64,000 bases of DNA from Calamus simplicifolius (taxonomy: Eukaryota; Streptophyta; Magnoliopsida; Arecales; Arecaceae): positions 40,052 to 104,051 of the forward strand of contig UESW01000086.1 of NCBI GenBank assembly GCA_900491605.1, given 5' to 3'. Made by a program: the position numbers and the translations under genes. The notes beneath the pieces are model-generated. The model saw only the letters and a list, made by a program, of their open reading frames with translations, was not told the DNA's origin and ran no database searches. Positions 1 through 11,323 of this stretch are shown here, in pieces (position 1 is the stretch's first letter; every line of letters begins with the position of its first letter).

Positions 1-150
1 GATATTAGTTGATCATATTAAAAAAGATATAACTATTTGTAATTTGAGTATCGACTTAGTCCTAAATAGTGTAGAGTGGAGGAAGCAGATTCATGTAGCC
101 GATTCCATGTAGTTGGAAAAAGGCTTAGATGAGTTGAGTTGAGTTGTATA
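1..150 (+). mobile_element. 3' end of an RTE-type LINE
   Basis: The plus strand reads as the C-terminal residues of a LINE polyprotein (a short W-R-K-Q-I-H-V-A-D stretch near 78-105) and then runs into a GTTGA-type simple tail at about 131-146. This layout, a short C-terminal peptide followed by a G/T/A simple repeat rather than poly(A), is typical of plant RTE-clade LINEs. Only the last part of the element is in the window; the rest lies to the left. Family assignment is from pattern memory, not a search. Confidence 0.5.
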
Positions 151-154
151 TTAG

Positions 155-1150
155 TTTTTTTTTGTACAAACGGGCGATCACACCAGTCTTGGTTGAGTAA
201 AACCCAATTTATCAAAGTACAAAATTTGAGAAAGCACAGACGGGTACGAATCACTGGCATCCAGCACCACGGCCCGGAGTGATGGGCGACCCAGGCAGCA
301 ATCCAATCAGCCGTTGAACTAGCTTTTTGGTAAGTGTGCCGAATCTGGACAGTATCAGCCTGATGAAGCATGGACCGAATGTCGCATATCATAGGGTTGG
401 TCAGAATAGGGTCGCCCAGTTCCTATCGGAGCTAGCGCATCATAGTGATAGAGTCACCCTCAATAATAAACTTGTGAATACCTAAGCTGCATATGGCGTA
501 GGAGATGCCAGCTCACGCAGCATGCAGTTCAGCAGCCGACACAAAGAGGTCAAGGAGGCCAAAACTGCCAGCCACCATCAAAGATCCATCAGACCCACAT
601 ATCACAAAAGCCGAACCCGTCAGACGACCACGAACACTACCATTAAAATTGACTTTGACAAGCCCTAGTGGAGGGGGTTCCCAAGAAATGAAGACCATAC
701 ACGGTGTACTACAGAGGCAGCAGTGGAATCCCAGATGCTAGGGCTATCAGAGTCAAGGGCAGTCTGATGGAAAATGTGCTCAGCTGAAATGGACTGAGCT
801 GTCCTGACAATCCTGTGAGGAGGATCAATGGAATTAGAGAAAATATGTTAATTCTGGGACAACTAGAGCTGATAAGCAATATAAGCAGCCAAGAAACTGG
901 AACAACCGAAGTCCCTTCTCATATCCCGAAGTCATCGTCAGCTGCAACATTGAGCACTAGACGATAACTCGCAAGTGCCACACCGATCTCGGAGTTAATA
1001 TAGCATGGTCATAGTCAGTCGTCCACGCCATCAGGCACATGGAGTGATCGCCATCCAAGACAGTGTGCCCCATCTGAGATCTGTAATCCTGCATGATATC
1101 CCTGATCGGCGCATGGGTCAAGCAGGACCTCCTCCATAATCTAATATCCG
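155..1150 (-). mobile_element. 5'-truncated L1-type LINE (RNase H end)
   Basis: The element is on the minus strand. The T-run at 155-163 is its poly(A) tail, followed by the same 3' UTR start seen in the full-length LINE at 35630. Reading leftward, 698-513 encodes the first part of a plant L1 RNase H domain (V-N-F-N-G-S-V-R-G, with an acidic residue of the D-G-S type replaced by N) and 392-290 its last part (V-Q-I-R-H-T-Y-Q-K-A then the A-D-W motif). The region 740-940 matches the segment just before RNase H. Frameshifts and stops separate the pieces. It is a dead, 5'-truncated copy of the same family as 35630-41433. The right boundary is approximate. Confidence 0.7.
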
Positions 1151-1819
1151 CTGTGTGATCTTACTCATTAAAACATGAGATTTTATTTTAATAAAATGTT
1201 AATGCCTTTGATTGGCTAAAACATGCTATGTAATTAAAATTTTAATCTTACTCATTACCTTTCTTTGAAAAAATGAATCATGATGATCTTCCATCCATAG
1301 CTCCCCATGATATAAAGGAAGAGGGTACACAGTTGGTGTTTTAGAATGCACCAAATAAGTACCTTTTCTTAATACCTTGCTATTTAAAGAAAAAAAAGAA
1401 ATGCTTGAATATCAACCGATATTAAATCCCTCTTCTATATTTCTATGCAAAACAAGGGTCATTCTTTATAGCTCGCATTCAAAAGAACTTTAGGCTGAAA
1501 CATCATAATCCTCCAACCATCTCTAACCCAATCCACCTCTCAAACAATACTTTACTAAGGAAAAGAATCAAAACAAAATAATGATCATCGCAAATATTTT
1601 AGAGACTCTCTATCCTAATACAACTAATATTTAATAATAGCTATCAAAAATATTATTATTATTTATATCTTTTAAATTTATACTTTATTTGTAATTGAAA
1701 TATTTTATGTCATTAATTTAATATTATGTTTAATTATTATGATTTATAATAATATTAATATACTCCATTTCTTAGTTTGAATTATATTTAAGTTATTTTC
1801 TATTTTAAATTTATATTTG
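1151..1819. other. AT-rich DNA with no recognisable gene
   Basis: This stretch is AT-rich, especially 1600-1800, and has no long reading frame, RNA gene or repeat structure that I can recognise. It separates the truncated LINE from the broken end of Copia-2. Confidence 0.5.
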
Positions 1820-2527
1820 ATCTTCTGAACTTGTTGCTTCACTATCGCTCCATATAGCCAACATAGCTTTCTTCTTTATTTTCTTAAATCCTTTCTTCAA
1901 TTATGGACATTCCGGTTTGATATGTCCAGGCTGCTTGCACTCAAAGCATATAGGAGGTTCACTTCTTTCTTTTTTTTTGCTATGATCTCCTTTGATAAAT
2001 ATTTTTTTTTTAAATTTCTTTCTCCTCATAAATTTCTTAAATTTTCTAGAGATAAGAGCCATTTCATCATCTTTTTCACTATTACTGGTTTCTTCTTCAC
2101 TTTCCTCATCTTGAACAGCACTCTTCAATGCCATAGTCCTTTCTTCTTTGAATCATCTTCATCATTGTATTGTCATTGCTGTAGTTCATGAGTCATCAAA
2201 GAGCCGACTAATTCTTTAAGTAATAAAGTATTAAGGTCTTTTGCTTCTTGTATAGCAGTCACTTTTGCTTCCCATGATCTAGGTAAAAATCTTAAAATTT
2301 TTCTAACAAGATCACTGTTAGCATAAGATTTTCTCAAACTTTTCAAACCATTAATGATAATAGTAAATCTAGTAAACATATCAGTGATATTTTCAGCTGA
2401 ATCCATCTTAAATAATTCATACTTATGAACAAGCATATTAATTTTGGATTTCATGACTTGATTAGTACCCTCATGGGTGACTTCAAGTCTATCCCAAATC
2501 TCTTTAGCAGACATGCAAGTAGATATA
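1820..2527 (-). pseudogene. Copia-2 gag, middle and zinc-knuckle part
   Basis: Two minus-strand reading frames (2514-2173 and 2134-1901) encode a Copia gag. The first carries the S-A-K-E-I-W-D-R-L-E-V-T-H motif of the UBN2/gag domain and the M-L-V-H-K-Y-E-L segment. The second ends in a CCHC knuckle (C-F-E-C-K-Q-P-G-H-I-K-P-E-C). A frameshift near 2150 separates them. Homology continues to about 1820 with an A-M-L-A-I-W-S-D-S-E segment, then stops abruptly, which marks the truncation. The gag 5' part is at 12865-13146. Confidence 0.75.
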
Positions 2528-2532
2528 CGGTT

Positions 2533-4100
2533 TGTTGACCCAATTATTGATTTTGATGATTAATAAATAACATGAGTATATCCATTATGTTTTAACAAGG
2601 GTTTCAGGCATTAAAAATATTTGATCAATCAAAATGTATAAAGAACCTTGTTTTCAATCAAATGCCAGAAGTATTTTTTAAAATTCAGAGCCTGGAGTCG
2701 ACACCTAGATGGTCTGGAGCCGACCCCATGATGGATTAGATGTTTTCCTGATTTTTAGCACGGTCTGAAGTCGACACCTAGAGTTTCGGAGCCGACTCCA
2801 ACCTGAGACACCGAAAAGAGCATTCTATTTCAGTTTTCGGAGTCGACACCAAGTTTTCGGGAGCCGACACCTAGATTTGGGAGCCGACACTTACAGTCTC
2901 TGGAGCCGACTCTAACCTGAGTACAGAGAGTATATTTTCTTGAGCATTTCTGGAGCTGACAACTTATGGAGTGTGGAGTCGACACCCGAAAGCAGCGAGT
3001 CGACACTCAACTTTTTTGGAGATGACTCCTCAATAAACTTTTACTTTCTATTTTTGGATACTCGACTTGGAGCCGACACCTGCAAAGTTGGAGCCGACTC
3101 CAACCTGTCAGGAACGGATTTTTAAAATATTAGAATGGCCTCCAACGGTAACATTTTCTCACCTAATCTCTAACGGCTACTTTTCTTGTGTGTAGGAGGA
3201 ATCCAATGACAGAAATAACGGCTAGTTTTTACCTAATCATGGATTAAGGAGAATCTATAAAAAGGGAGACCGTCCATTTAAAAAAAAGAGACGAAAAAAT
3301 AGAGAGAAAACAACTTGAAAAATCCGAGAAGTCTTGAGCAATAAATCAAAGAGGAAAGAGTCAAAGTTCAAATCCATCAACTTCAGAAAGCTCAAAGAGA
3401 AATCCAAAGCATTCAAGCTCAAAATCAGAGTATTTCTCTAGTGAAGAAAAAGAGAGCAAAAGCTCTGATTTTTCCAACTTATCATCTATAATCCTTGTGA
3501 ATAATCTGAGCTGAGGCCTGATTCAACCCTTCAAGAGAGAGGAAAAAGAAGAAAAGAAGAAAAGCTCACATCAAATTCGCTTCAAACAGGTTTTTCTAAT
3601 CTTTGTTAACTTATATTGTTCATTTGCTCGTTTAAGGAGCTTTGCATTGTTGTAAACTTTAAATCAATTTGGTGTTTGCTAATTCAATCAGGGGGATTGA
3701 ATTAGTTGAGGTAGTTTACCTCAGGAACAAGCTAGATTAGCTTGGTTTTGGGTTTTGTGCTGGTGAGCCCAAAAAAATCGGCTGGGTTCGTTGTGACCTC
3801 GTGTAAAACAACAAGTTGGAGTTGTAAGCTTGTAAAATAACATGACTGTAATCAGTGGATTATAGTATGGACCCAAGGGTTGCTTGGGAGTGGACGTAGG
3901 TGTTGGATACACCAAACTACTATAAATATCTTGTGTTTATCGTGCTCTTGTCTCTATCTCTTTCTTACTGTGCTTTAAATTATTGCTTCATTCTCTAGCA
4001 TACTTAATCTTTGTGAAATTTGGTTTTAAGTTTTAAAGTGTTAAATTTTTTAAAATAACCCAATTCACCCCCCTCTCTTGGGTTGCCATCTGGGCTAACA
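2533..4100 (+). repeat. Copia-1 5' LTR
   Basis: It starts TGTTGACC and ends with CTAACA, immediately followed by the PBS. It matches 11324-12859 along its whole length. Between about 2696 and 3110 it holds a cluster of GGAGTCGACACC / GGAGCCGACTCC motifs built round the palindrome GTCGAC. A TATA-like TATAAAAAG lies at about 3256, a plausible start region for the transcript. Confidence 0.88.
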
Positions 4101-4102
4101 AT

Positions 4103-4114
4103 TGGTATCAGAGC
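4103..4114 (+). other. Copia-1 primer binding site
   Basis: TGGTATCAGAGC lies two bases after the LTR. It is complementary to the 3' end of initiator methionine tRNA, the usual primer of plant Copia elements. Confidence 0.9.
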
Positions 4115-4162
4115 TAGTGCTCATTGTTTATTTGATCACACGATCAAGAGCTAAAGATCCAA

Positions 4163-5800
4163 ATGGCAGCTTAAGCTGGATCTTTATTTGCTGAAGGTCA
4201 TTCTACTAATAGACCTCCTTTGTTTAATGGTTCCAACTATTCATATTGGAAAGCAAGAATGAGGATATTCATTCAAGCTTCAGATTATGAATTATGGAGT
4301 GTCATAATTAATGGACCTAGCACACCCACATACATGATTGATAGTTCTATTGTTCCTAAGCCCGAAAGGGATTGGAATGATAATGATAGGAAAATGGCTC
4401 AGCTCAATGCTAAGGCCATGAATGTCTTATATTGTTCCTTAGATGCAAACGAATTTAATCATATCTCTACATGTAATTCCGCAAAAGAAATATGGGATAG
4501 ATTAGAGGTTACCCATAAGGGTACAAATCAAGTTAAAGAATCTAAGATTAATATTCTTGTTCATAAGTATGAATTTTTAGCATGGAACAAACTGAAACTA
4601 TAGCATGCATGTAACTAGATTCACCGATATTGTAAATGTCTAAAAAGTCTTGGCAAGACCTACACTAACTCTGAATTAGTTCGTAAAATTCTTAGGTCAC
4701 TTCCAAGGACATGGGAAGCAAAGGTGACAGCAATACAAAAGCCAAGAACCTCAACACTTTACCTTTGGAGGAGCTATTTGGATCACTAATGACCCATGAG
4801 TTAACCATGAAGCAGCACATAGAGGAAGAAGTTAAAAAGAAGAAGACTATAGCTCTTAAGGCTGCAGAAATTGAGGAAAGCAGCATTGAGGATGAAGATG
4901 ATGATGAGACAACTCTTCTTGCTAGAAAGTTCACAAAATTTATGAGAAGAAGGAAACCCTTTCATAAAAGAAAATCGAATTAAGATGGAAGGCAAAAAAG
5001 AAAAAGAAAAGGACAAGAAAAGACAAAGAGAAAGACCCCCTAATTTGCTACGAGTGTAAGAAACCGGGGCACTTTAGATATGATTATCCTCAACTAAAAA
5101 GACTTACAACAAGAAAAAGACATACATTGCAACATGGAGCGACACGATGAATCCTCTTCCGAGGAGGAACAAAAGAAAGTTGTAAACATATGTCTTGTGG
5201 AACAGAGGATGATGAGGTAAGTACCGAAGCTAATGACTTTACTTTTGAAGAATTGTTTGAAGCATTCAATGAACTAGTTGATGATTTTAAAGCCTTGAAA
5301 AAGAAAAATAAATCATTGAAAAACGATAATCTAAATCTTGTCAAAGAAAAAGATAATCTTACTCATGAAGTTGAAAAATTGAAATCAGAAAATGAAGTTT
5401 TGATTAAAGAAAAAAAATCAATTTCCAATGAAAATGATGAATTAAAGAAGGAAGTTGATAAATAAAAATATAGTTGATAAATTTACATATAGTTCTGAAA
5501 AACTTAATTTATTATTGAGTAATCAAAGAGATATATTTGATAAGGCTGGATTAGGTTATAGGCCTAATATAAAACAAAAGTATGTCAACAACTTCTTTAG
5601 AAAAGAACAAGATAAAAATGAAGTTTCATGTCATTGTTGTAACAAAAAGGGACACAAAGCCTTTGAATGTAATTTTAAGAAAATTAACAAGAATTTAAGT
5701 AGTAAAGGAAGGAAAATATGGGTTCCAAAAGGAACAATCATTATTGCTACTAACCATGAAGGACCCAAGAAGGCTTGGGTACCTAAACAGAAAGTTTGAT
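4163..5800 (+). pseudogene. Copia-1 gag
   Basis: Translation from ATG 4163 stops after three codons (TAA at 4172, probably from CAA). The frame then continues with the N-S-Y-W-K-A-R-M motif of Copia gag, the S-A-K-E-I-W-D-R-L-E segment (to 4603), a frameshift, L-R-S-L-P-R-T-W-E-A-K (about 4690), an acidic stretch and a first zinc knuckle near 5046-5093 whose last Cys is Tyr (D-Y-P for D-C-P). A coiled-coil segment rich in K, E, N and L covers 5190-5465. A second knuckle (C-H-C-C-N-K-K-G-H, ending F-E-C) lies at 5629-5673. At least three frame breaks and one lost zinc ligand show decay. Confidence 0.8.
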
Positions 5801-8800
5801 CACTTTGTAGGAGTGTCTTGCGGCCAAAAGATCAAAAAAAAATGGTATCTTGATAGCGGCTGCTCAAGACACATGACGGGTGACAAGGATCAATTCATCA
5901 CCCTTGAAGATAAAAGAGGAGGAGTTGTCACTTTTGGAGATAATGGTAAAGGCCAGATAATGGGATTTGGTAAAATTCAGATAACTCCCTCTACTTTCAT
6001 TGAGAATGTTCTATATGTAGATGGTTTAAAGCATAACTTAATCAGTATTAGCCAATTATGTGATAAAGGTTTCAAAGTTTCATTTGAAGCTTCTATCTGC
6101 ACTGTTTCTAATCCCATTGACAATAGCATTATATTTATTGGAAATAGAAATGCAATGTATACTTAATTGATTTAAATAATTTGTCTACTAGTAATCATTG
6201 CTTAGTAGCTAATAATGCTAATGTAAATGAGATTGGATGGTTATATCGTAGATTAGGTCATGCAAGCACACACCTAATTTCAAAATTAATCAGAATGGAC
6301 TTAGTTAAAGGACTTCCGAAGTTAGATTTTGAAAACAACAGATTTTGTGATGCATGTCAATTTGGAAAACAAACTAGAAACTCTTTCAAATCTAAAAATG
6401 TTGTTTCCACTTCTAGGCCACTGGAGCTACTTCACATGGACCTTTTTGGACCTACTAGAACTACTAGTCTAGGAGGAAAGAAATATGGTCTTGTGATAGT
6501 AGATGATTATTCTAGATATATGGGTATTATTTTTGGCTCATATAAGGATGAGACTTTCTCAATATTTTGAAGTTTTTCAAGAAAGTCACTAATGAGAAAA
6601 ACAACACCATAGTGTCTCTTAGAAGTGATCATGGTACAGAATTTGAAAATCACTTGTTTAAAAATTTCTGCACTGAACATGGCATTCATCATAATTTTTC
6701 AGCACCTAGAACACCACAACAAAATGGAGTTGTAGAAAAAAAAAATAGGACTTTAGAAGACATGGCCCGTACCATGCTATGTGAAAGCCAACTTCTAAAG
6801 TACTTCTGGGGAAGCTATAAACACGGCATGTTACATCCTTAATAGAGCCTAATTAGGCCAATACTTAAAAAGACACCTTATGAATTATGGCATGATAGAA
6901 AACCAAAAATAGGTTATTTTCATGTATTTGTTGTAAATTTTATTCATAATAATGGAAAAGATAATCTTAAAAATTTGATGCAAAATCTGATGAAGGCTTA
7001 TTCTTAGGATATTCAACAACCAGCAAAGCTTATAGAGTATTTAACAAGAAAACCTTAATTGTAGAAGAATCTATTCATGTAGTCTTTGATGAATCTTTAG
7101 CATCAAGTTCAGAAAAGATTGATGATGAGGAAGATACAAACATATTAGAAAGAGACATTGAAAATTAAATATAGATGTATCTTCAGATCATGAATAAGAA
7201 TCTAAAGATGATGATTCTTCTAGGGTTGATGTTATTTATACTAATCATAATGAGGTAGATCTTCCTAGAGATTGGAGATATGTCTATGGTCATCCAAAGG
7301 AATTGATTATAGGTGATCCATCTCAAGGTGTAAGAACTAGATCATCTATGAGAAATATCAATAATCATCTTGCATTTGTATCTCAAATTGAACCTAAAAC
7401 CATTGAAGAAGCTGAAAAAGATAGAATGGGATGCTAGCTATGCAAGAAGAATTAAATCAATTTATAGAAATAATGTATGGTCCTTAGTTGATAGACCTAA
7501 AGATCATTCAGTCATAGGATCTAAATGGGTATTTAGAAATAAATTGGATGAAAATGACATAGTAATTAGAAATAAAGCTAGATTAGTTGCAAAAGGATAT
7601 AATCAAGAAGAAGGAATTGATTTTGATAAAACTTTTGCACCTGTAGCTAGATTAGAAGCAATTAGATTACTACTTGCATTTGCATGCCATATGAACATAA
7701 ATTTATTTCAAATGGATGTTAAAAGTGCATTTTTAAATGGTTTTATAAATGAGAAGTTTTTGTGGAACAACCACCTGGTTTTGAAGATCATGAATTTCCA
7801 AATCATGTTTTTAAATTGCACAAAGCACTATATGGTTTAAAACAAGCACCTAGAGCTTGGTATGATAGGTTAAGCAAATTTCTAATTGAAAATGATTTCA
7901 CTAGAGGAAATGTAGACAAAACCTTATTTTTGAAAAGAAAAGATAAAGATTTATTAGTAGTACAAATATATGTAGATGATATTATATTCGGTGCTACTAA
8001 CAATTTCTTGTGTCAAGAGTTTGCTAAGTTAATGCAGGGTGAATTTGAAATGAGCATGATGGGAGAACTCAACTTCTTCCTAGGACTTCAAATCAAGCAA
8101 AGCAAAGAAGGAATTTTCATTAACCAAACAAAGTATATAAAGGAAATTCTCAAGAAGTTTGGAATGGAATCAATCAAACCCTTGGAACACCTATGAGCCT
8201 TCATGCAAATTAGACAAAGATGAAGACGGTAAGAAAGTAGATCAAAAATACTACAGAGGTATGATCGGATCTCTACTCTACTTAACTGCAAGTAGACCTG
8301 ATATCATGTTTGATGTTTGTCTATGTGCTAGATTTCAATCAGAACCTAAAGAATCTCACTTAATTGCTGTGAAAAGAATCTTAAGATATCTAAGTGGAAC
8401 TAAAAATGTAGGATTATGGTATTCTAGAGACTCAACACTAAACTTAATGCATATTCTGACTACTATGCTGGATGTAAACTAGATAGAAAAAGTACTAGTG
8501 GTGCATGTCAATTCTTAGGAAGTAACTTAATCTCTTGGTTTAGCAAAAAGCAAAATTCGGTTGCATTATCTACTGCTGAAGCAGAATATGTTGCAGCTGG
8601 AAGTTGCTGTGCTCAAATCCTTTGGATTAAGCGACAACTTGAAGATTATGACACTTGATAAAACTCCTATTAGATGTGATAATACAAGTGCGATCAATTT
8701 AACTAAGAATCCAATCCAACACTCAAGAACTAAACACATTGAAATTAGATATCACTTCATTAGAACACGTAGCTAATGGTAAAATTTGTCTTGACTATGT

Positions 8801-8875
8801 TAGTACTGAAGAACAATTAGCTGACATATTTACAAAACCTTTGAGTGAAGAGAGATTTTTATCTTAGAGGTGAAT
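5801..8875 (+). pseudogene. Copia-1 pol: protease, integrase, RT, RNase H
   Basis: Protease: D-S-G-C-S near 5852. Pre-integrase zinc region: L-G-H-A-S at 6256 and F-C-D-A-C at 6345. Integrase core: D-L-F-G-P near 6440, S-D-H-G-T-E-F near 6625 and the P-Q-Q-N-G-V-V-E motif near 6715. RT: S-K-W-V-F-R, R-L-V-A-K-G-Y-N-Q, Q-M-D-V-K-S-A-F (7710-7735) and the Y-V-D-D catalytic box at 7970-7981. RNase H: S-T-A-E-A-E-Y near 8570 and the terminal A-D-I-F-T-K-P-L near 8820-8845. Frameshifts occur near 6570, 6842-7370, 7780, 8190 and 8460. It copied and integrated RNA when intact; now it is dead. The region 6842-7370 keeps only weak homology. Confidence 0.85.
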
Positions 8876-9094
8876 TAGGAATTTGTGATCCTTTGGAATG
8901 ATTTTGAAACTCTTAAGGAAGATTTATCTATATTTCCATCAATTTCTTAAGATTTCTCTCATGATTTCAAGGACAATTTATCAAGACATTTGAGTACTTT
9001 GATTCATCATATTCCAAATTTTATCAAAATTTATTGAGTTTATTTTGACAAGTTTCGGATGTCTGAAACTCTGTTATTTTTCTCTGAAACTGTC

Positions 9095-9295
9095 TTTGGA
9101 GTCGACACCTCAAATTTATGGAGTCGACACCTTGTCTGTGTCTCTCTGTCTGGGACCTTGGAGCCGACACCAATTAAGCGGAGCCGACTCCAGTTCGAGC
9201 GCTAACCTGTTAGCAACTTGGAGTCGACACCCAACTTTGGGAGTCGACACCTGGTAGCCCCAAATTGACTTTATTAGGGCAGAGTCGACACCTTC
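9095..9295 (+). promoter_or_regulatory. GTCGACACC motif cluster upstream of ORF3
   Basis: Seven GGAGTCGACACC / GGAGCCGACTCC-type motifs lie in this stretch, between the end of pol and the ORF3 start at 9386. The same motif cluster fills the LTR (2696-3110 and 11480-11870) and reappears upstream of ORF3 in Copia-4 (20645-20840). What is seen is the shared motif; a promoter or protein-binding role is inference. Confidence 0.4.
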
Positions 9296-9385
9296 TCATT
9301 TCCATTTTTTCAAAACTCTATCCAAAACCTCTCCAAACCTCCCAAAGCCTAAAATCCCTCAAATCAACCTTTCCCTAAGATTTCT

Positions 9386-10768
9386 ATGGCACCTAAACGT
9401 AGAGGATCGGTCCTTGGTGCTCCCGTAACCACCCGAAAGCGTACGGCTCGGCGTCCTGTTCGTGAGCCATCTCCAAGCGATGATTCCTCTTCAACTCATT
9501 CGGATAACCCTAGCCACTCCTCTCCTCAGGTAGATACTCTTGCGGGCATGTGATTACCATGGGAAGGAAAGTGGATTTTGATTTCTTTGAGATCGAGGGC
9601 TTTTCTATTGGAAGATAGATTAAGGAGCTCGGCTGGGACAAGGTATGCTCTTTGGATGTTCCACTTATCCAGCCCTAGTTAAGGAATTCTATTTTAATTT
9701 ATCAAGGGGAGATGGTGGGATAATCAGTTTTGTAAGAGGGAAGAGAGTTCATCTTACATTTCAAAGTTTAGGAAATCTTTTGAGCATCCCTGTCACTGGC
9801 TTGTAGCTGATATTCATAGTGAGAGATCTAATGCCTTGTCAAGGATGTTAGGAAGAGAAGTTACTGAATTTGAAGAAGTAAGGGCTAATCAGTTGCCCTT
9901 GGAGCTTAGATTATTACACAACATATGTAGTAGGATCTTATTCCCCAAGACTGGCCGTTTCGAGTATGTCTCAGAATGAGACATTGTGGTTATGGACAGT
10001 GTCTTGACGGGTCAGCCTATTAATCTTGCTGGGATGATGATTTGGTATATGGCTGAGGCCGGGGGCAAAAGGAGATCTTCTTTGCCTTATGGGATGATTT
10101 TAACTATGGTTTTTAGAAGTCAAGGCATTGTGATTTCTGACAATGAGCCATCAAAGAACCTCAGACACACAGATTATTATAGCTTGGCTACGGTGCACAG
10201 GATGGGGTTCGTTAAAGTGAATGGTCAATGGAAGAGAAAAGGCCATCTGGATGAGAGAGCCGCTGAGATTAGGACTTCTGCACCATCTGAGGTTGGTCCA
10301 TCAGCGAGGCTTCCTTCACCAGAGCCTAGCAGATCTTCACCTCCTCCAGCTCCTGCTCAGTTCCTGTACCGCCACCTATGTCATCTAGTGGATTTTTAGA
10401 TATTCAGTTAGAGCAACTCAAAAGTTTATTTGCTGCTCATAAAGAAGAAATAAAACTGAGATTGATAACAGTTTGATGAACTTAAGAGAATTGTATTACT
10501 CCTTGGATGATAGAATTGGTAAGATTGAATCCATCCTTGGAGCCTCCGTAGAATCTTTAAGGAATGATCTCAAGAATATTTTTGAAGAACTTAAAGATAT
10601 TGGTGGAGATTCAGAGACTTACTCCAAATACAATGCTGAGCTTCAGAATAAGATTATGACTGCATGTGCATTTGTTGACAGAAGACTAAAAGAATTTGTT
10701 AGAACTCAAAGTGAAGGGATGGAAAAATTGTAGAAGAATTGCAAAGACTTCTTAGAACTCATTTTTGA
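9386..10768 (+). pseudogene. Copia-1 ORF3 (post-pol, env position)
   Basis: ATG 9386 begins a basic, Ser/Pro-rich N-terminus (M-A-P-K-R-R-G-S-V). A globular domain follows with F-D-F-F-E-I-E-G-F, Y-P-A-(I/L)-V-K-E-F-Y-F-N-L, L-G-R-E-V-T-E-F-E-E and D-S-V-L-T-G-Q-P motifs. Then come a Pro/Ser hinge (about 10280-10370) and a C-terminal coiled coil (Y-Y-S-L-D-D-R-I-G-K-I-E) ending at TGA 10766-10768. The globular part resembles the plant 'putative transposon protein' domain often found beside LTR elements, not a classical envelope; I see no signal peptide or membrane segment. Single-base losses near 9548 and 9803, a TAG at 9616 and an insertion near 9645 break it. Consensus length with the Copia-4 copy is about 450 residues. 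Confidence 0.6.
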
Positions 10769-11311
10769 TTATGTTGTAATGAAGTTCTTTTGATGTTATT
10801 AAAAGATGATGTTCAGTTTAATATGTTTTGATATTTTGATGATGTAATGAAGTTTAATGAAGTTAGATATAATGAAGTTCTTTTTGAAATATAATGTTTA
10901 CTTTTTGGTATTAAATGTAATGTTGTGAATGAACTACTTGAATTTTTGCAATTTGATTATTCTTTTGAGAAATATTATTTGAACTTGAATCTTTTCTAAA
11001 ACCTTTTTGTTGATTACAAAAAAGGGGGAGAGAAGATTGTATATGCAAGCTTAAGTAATGGATATCAAGCTTAAGGAATTGGTATCAAATAATTTTGATG
11101 AAATAAGTTTAATTGGTATCAAGCATCAAATGTAATTTGATATGATCATATAAGTTTAATAGTAAAGGAAGAATAGATATTAATTTGAGTATCATAGGGG
11201 GAGCTACCTCATTTAGGGGGAGCTTATCTATAAGGGATAAATATTTGAGAAATTTGATTTGAAAACCTTATTATTTAAATCATGCATATACTCAATATTT
11301 TTATAATCATC

Positions 11312-11323
11312 AAAAAGGGAGAT
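11312..11323 (+). other. Copia-1 polypurine tract
   Basis: AAAAAGGGAGAT directly precedes the 3' LTR start TGTTGACC at 11324. This is where plus-strand DNA synthesis is primed. The stretch 10769-11311 is AT-rich 3' untranslated sequence, with a second purine tract (AAAAAAGGGGGAGAG) near 11018 and GGGGGAGCT blocks near 11198 and 11215. Confidence 0.75.
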
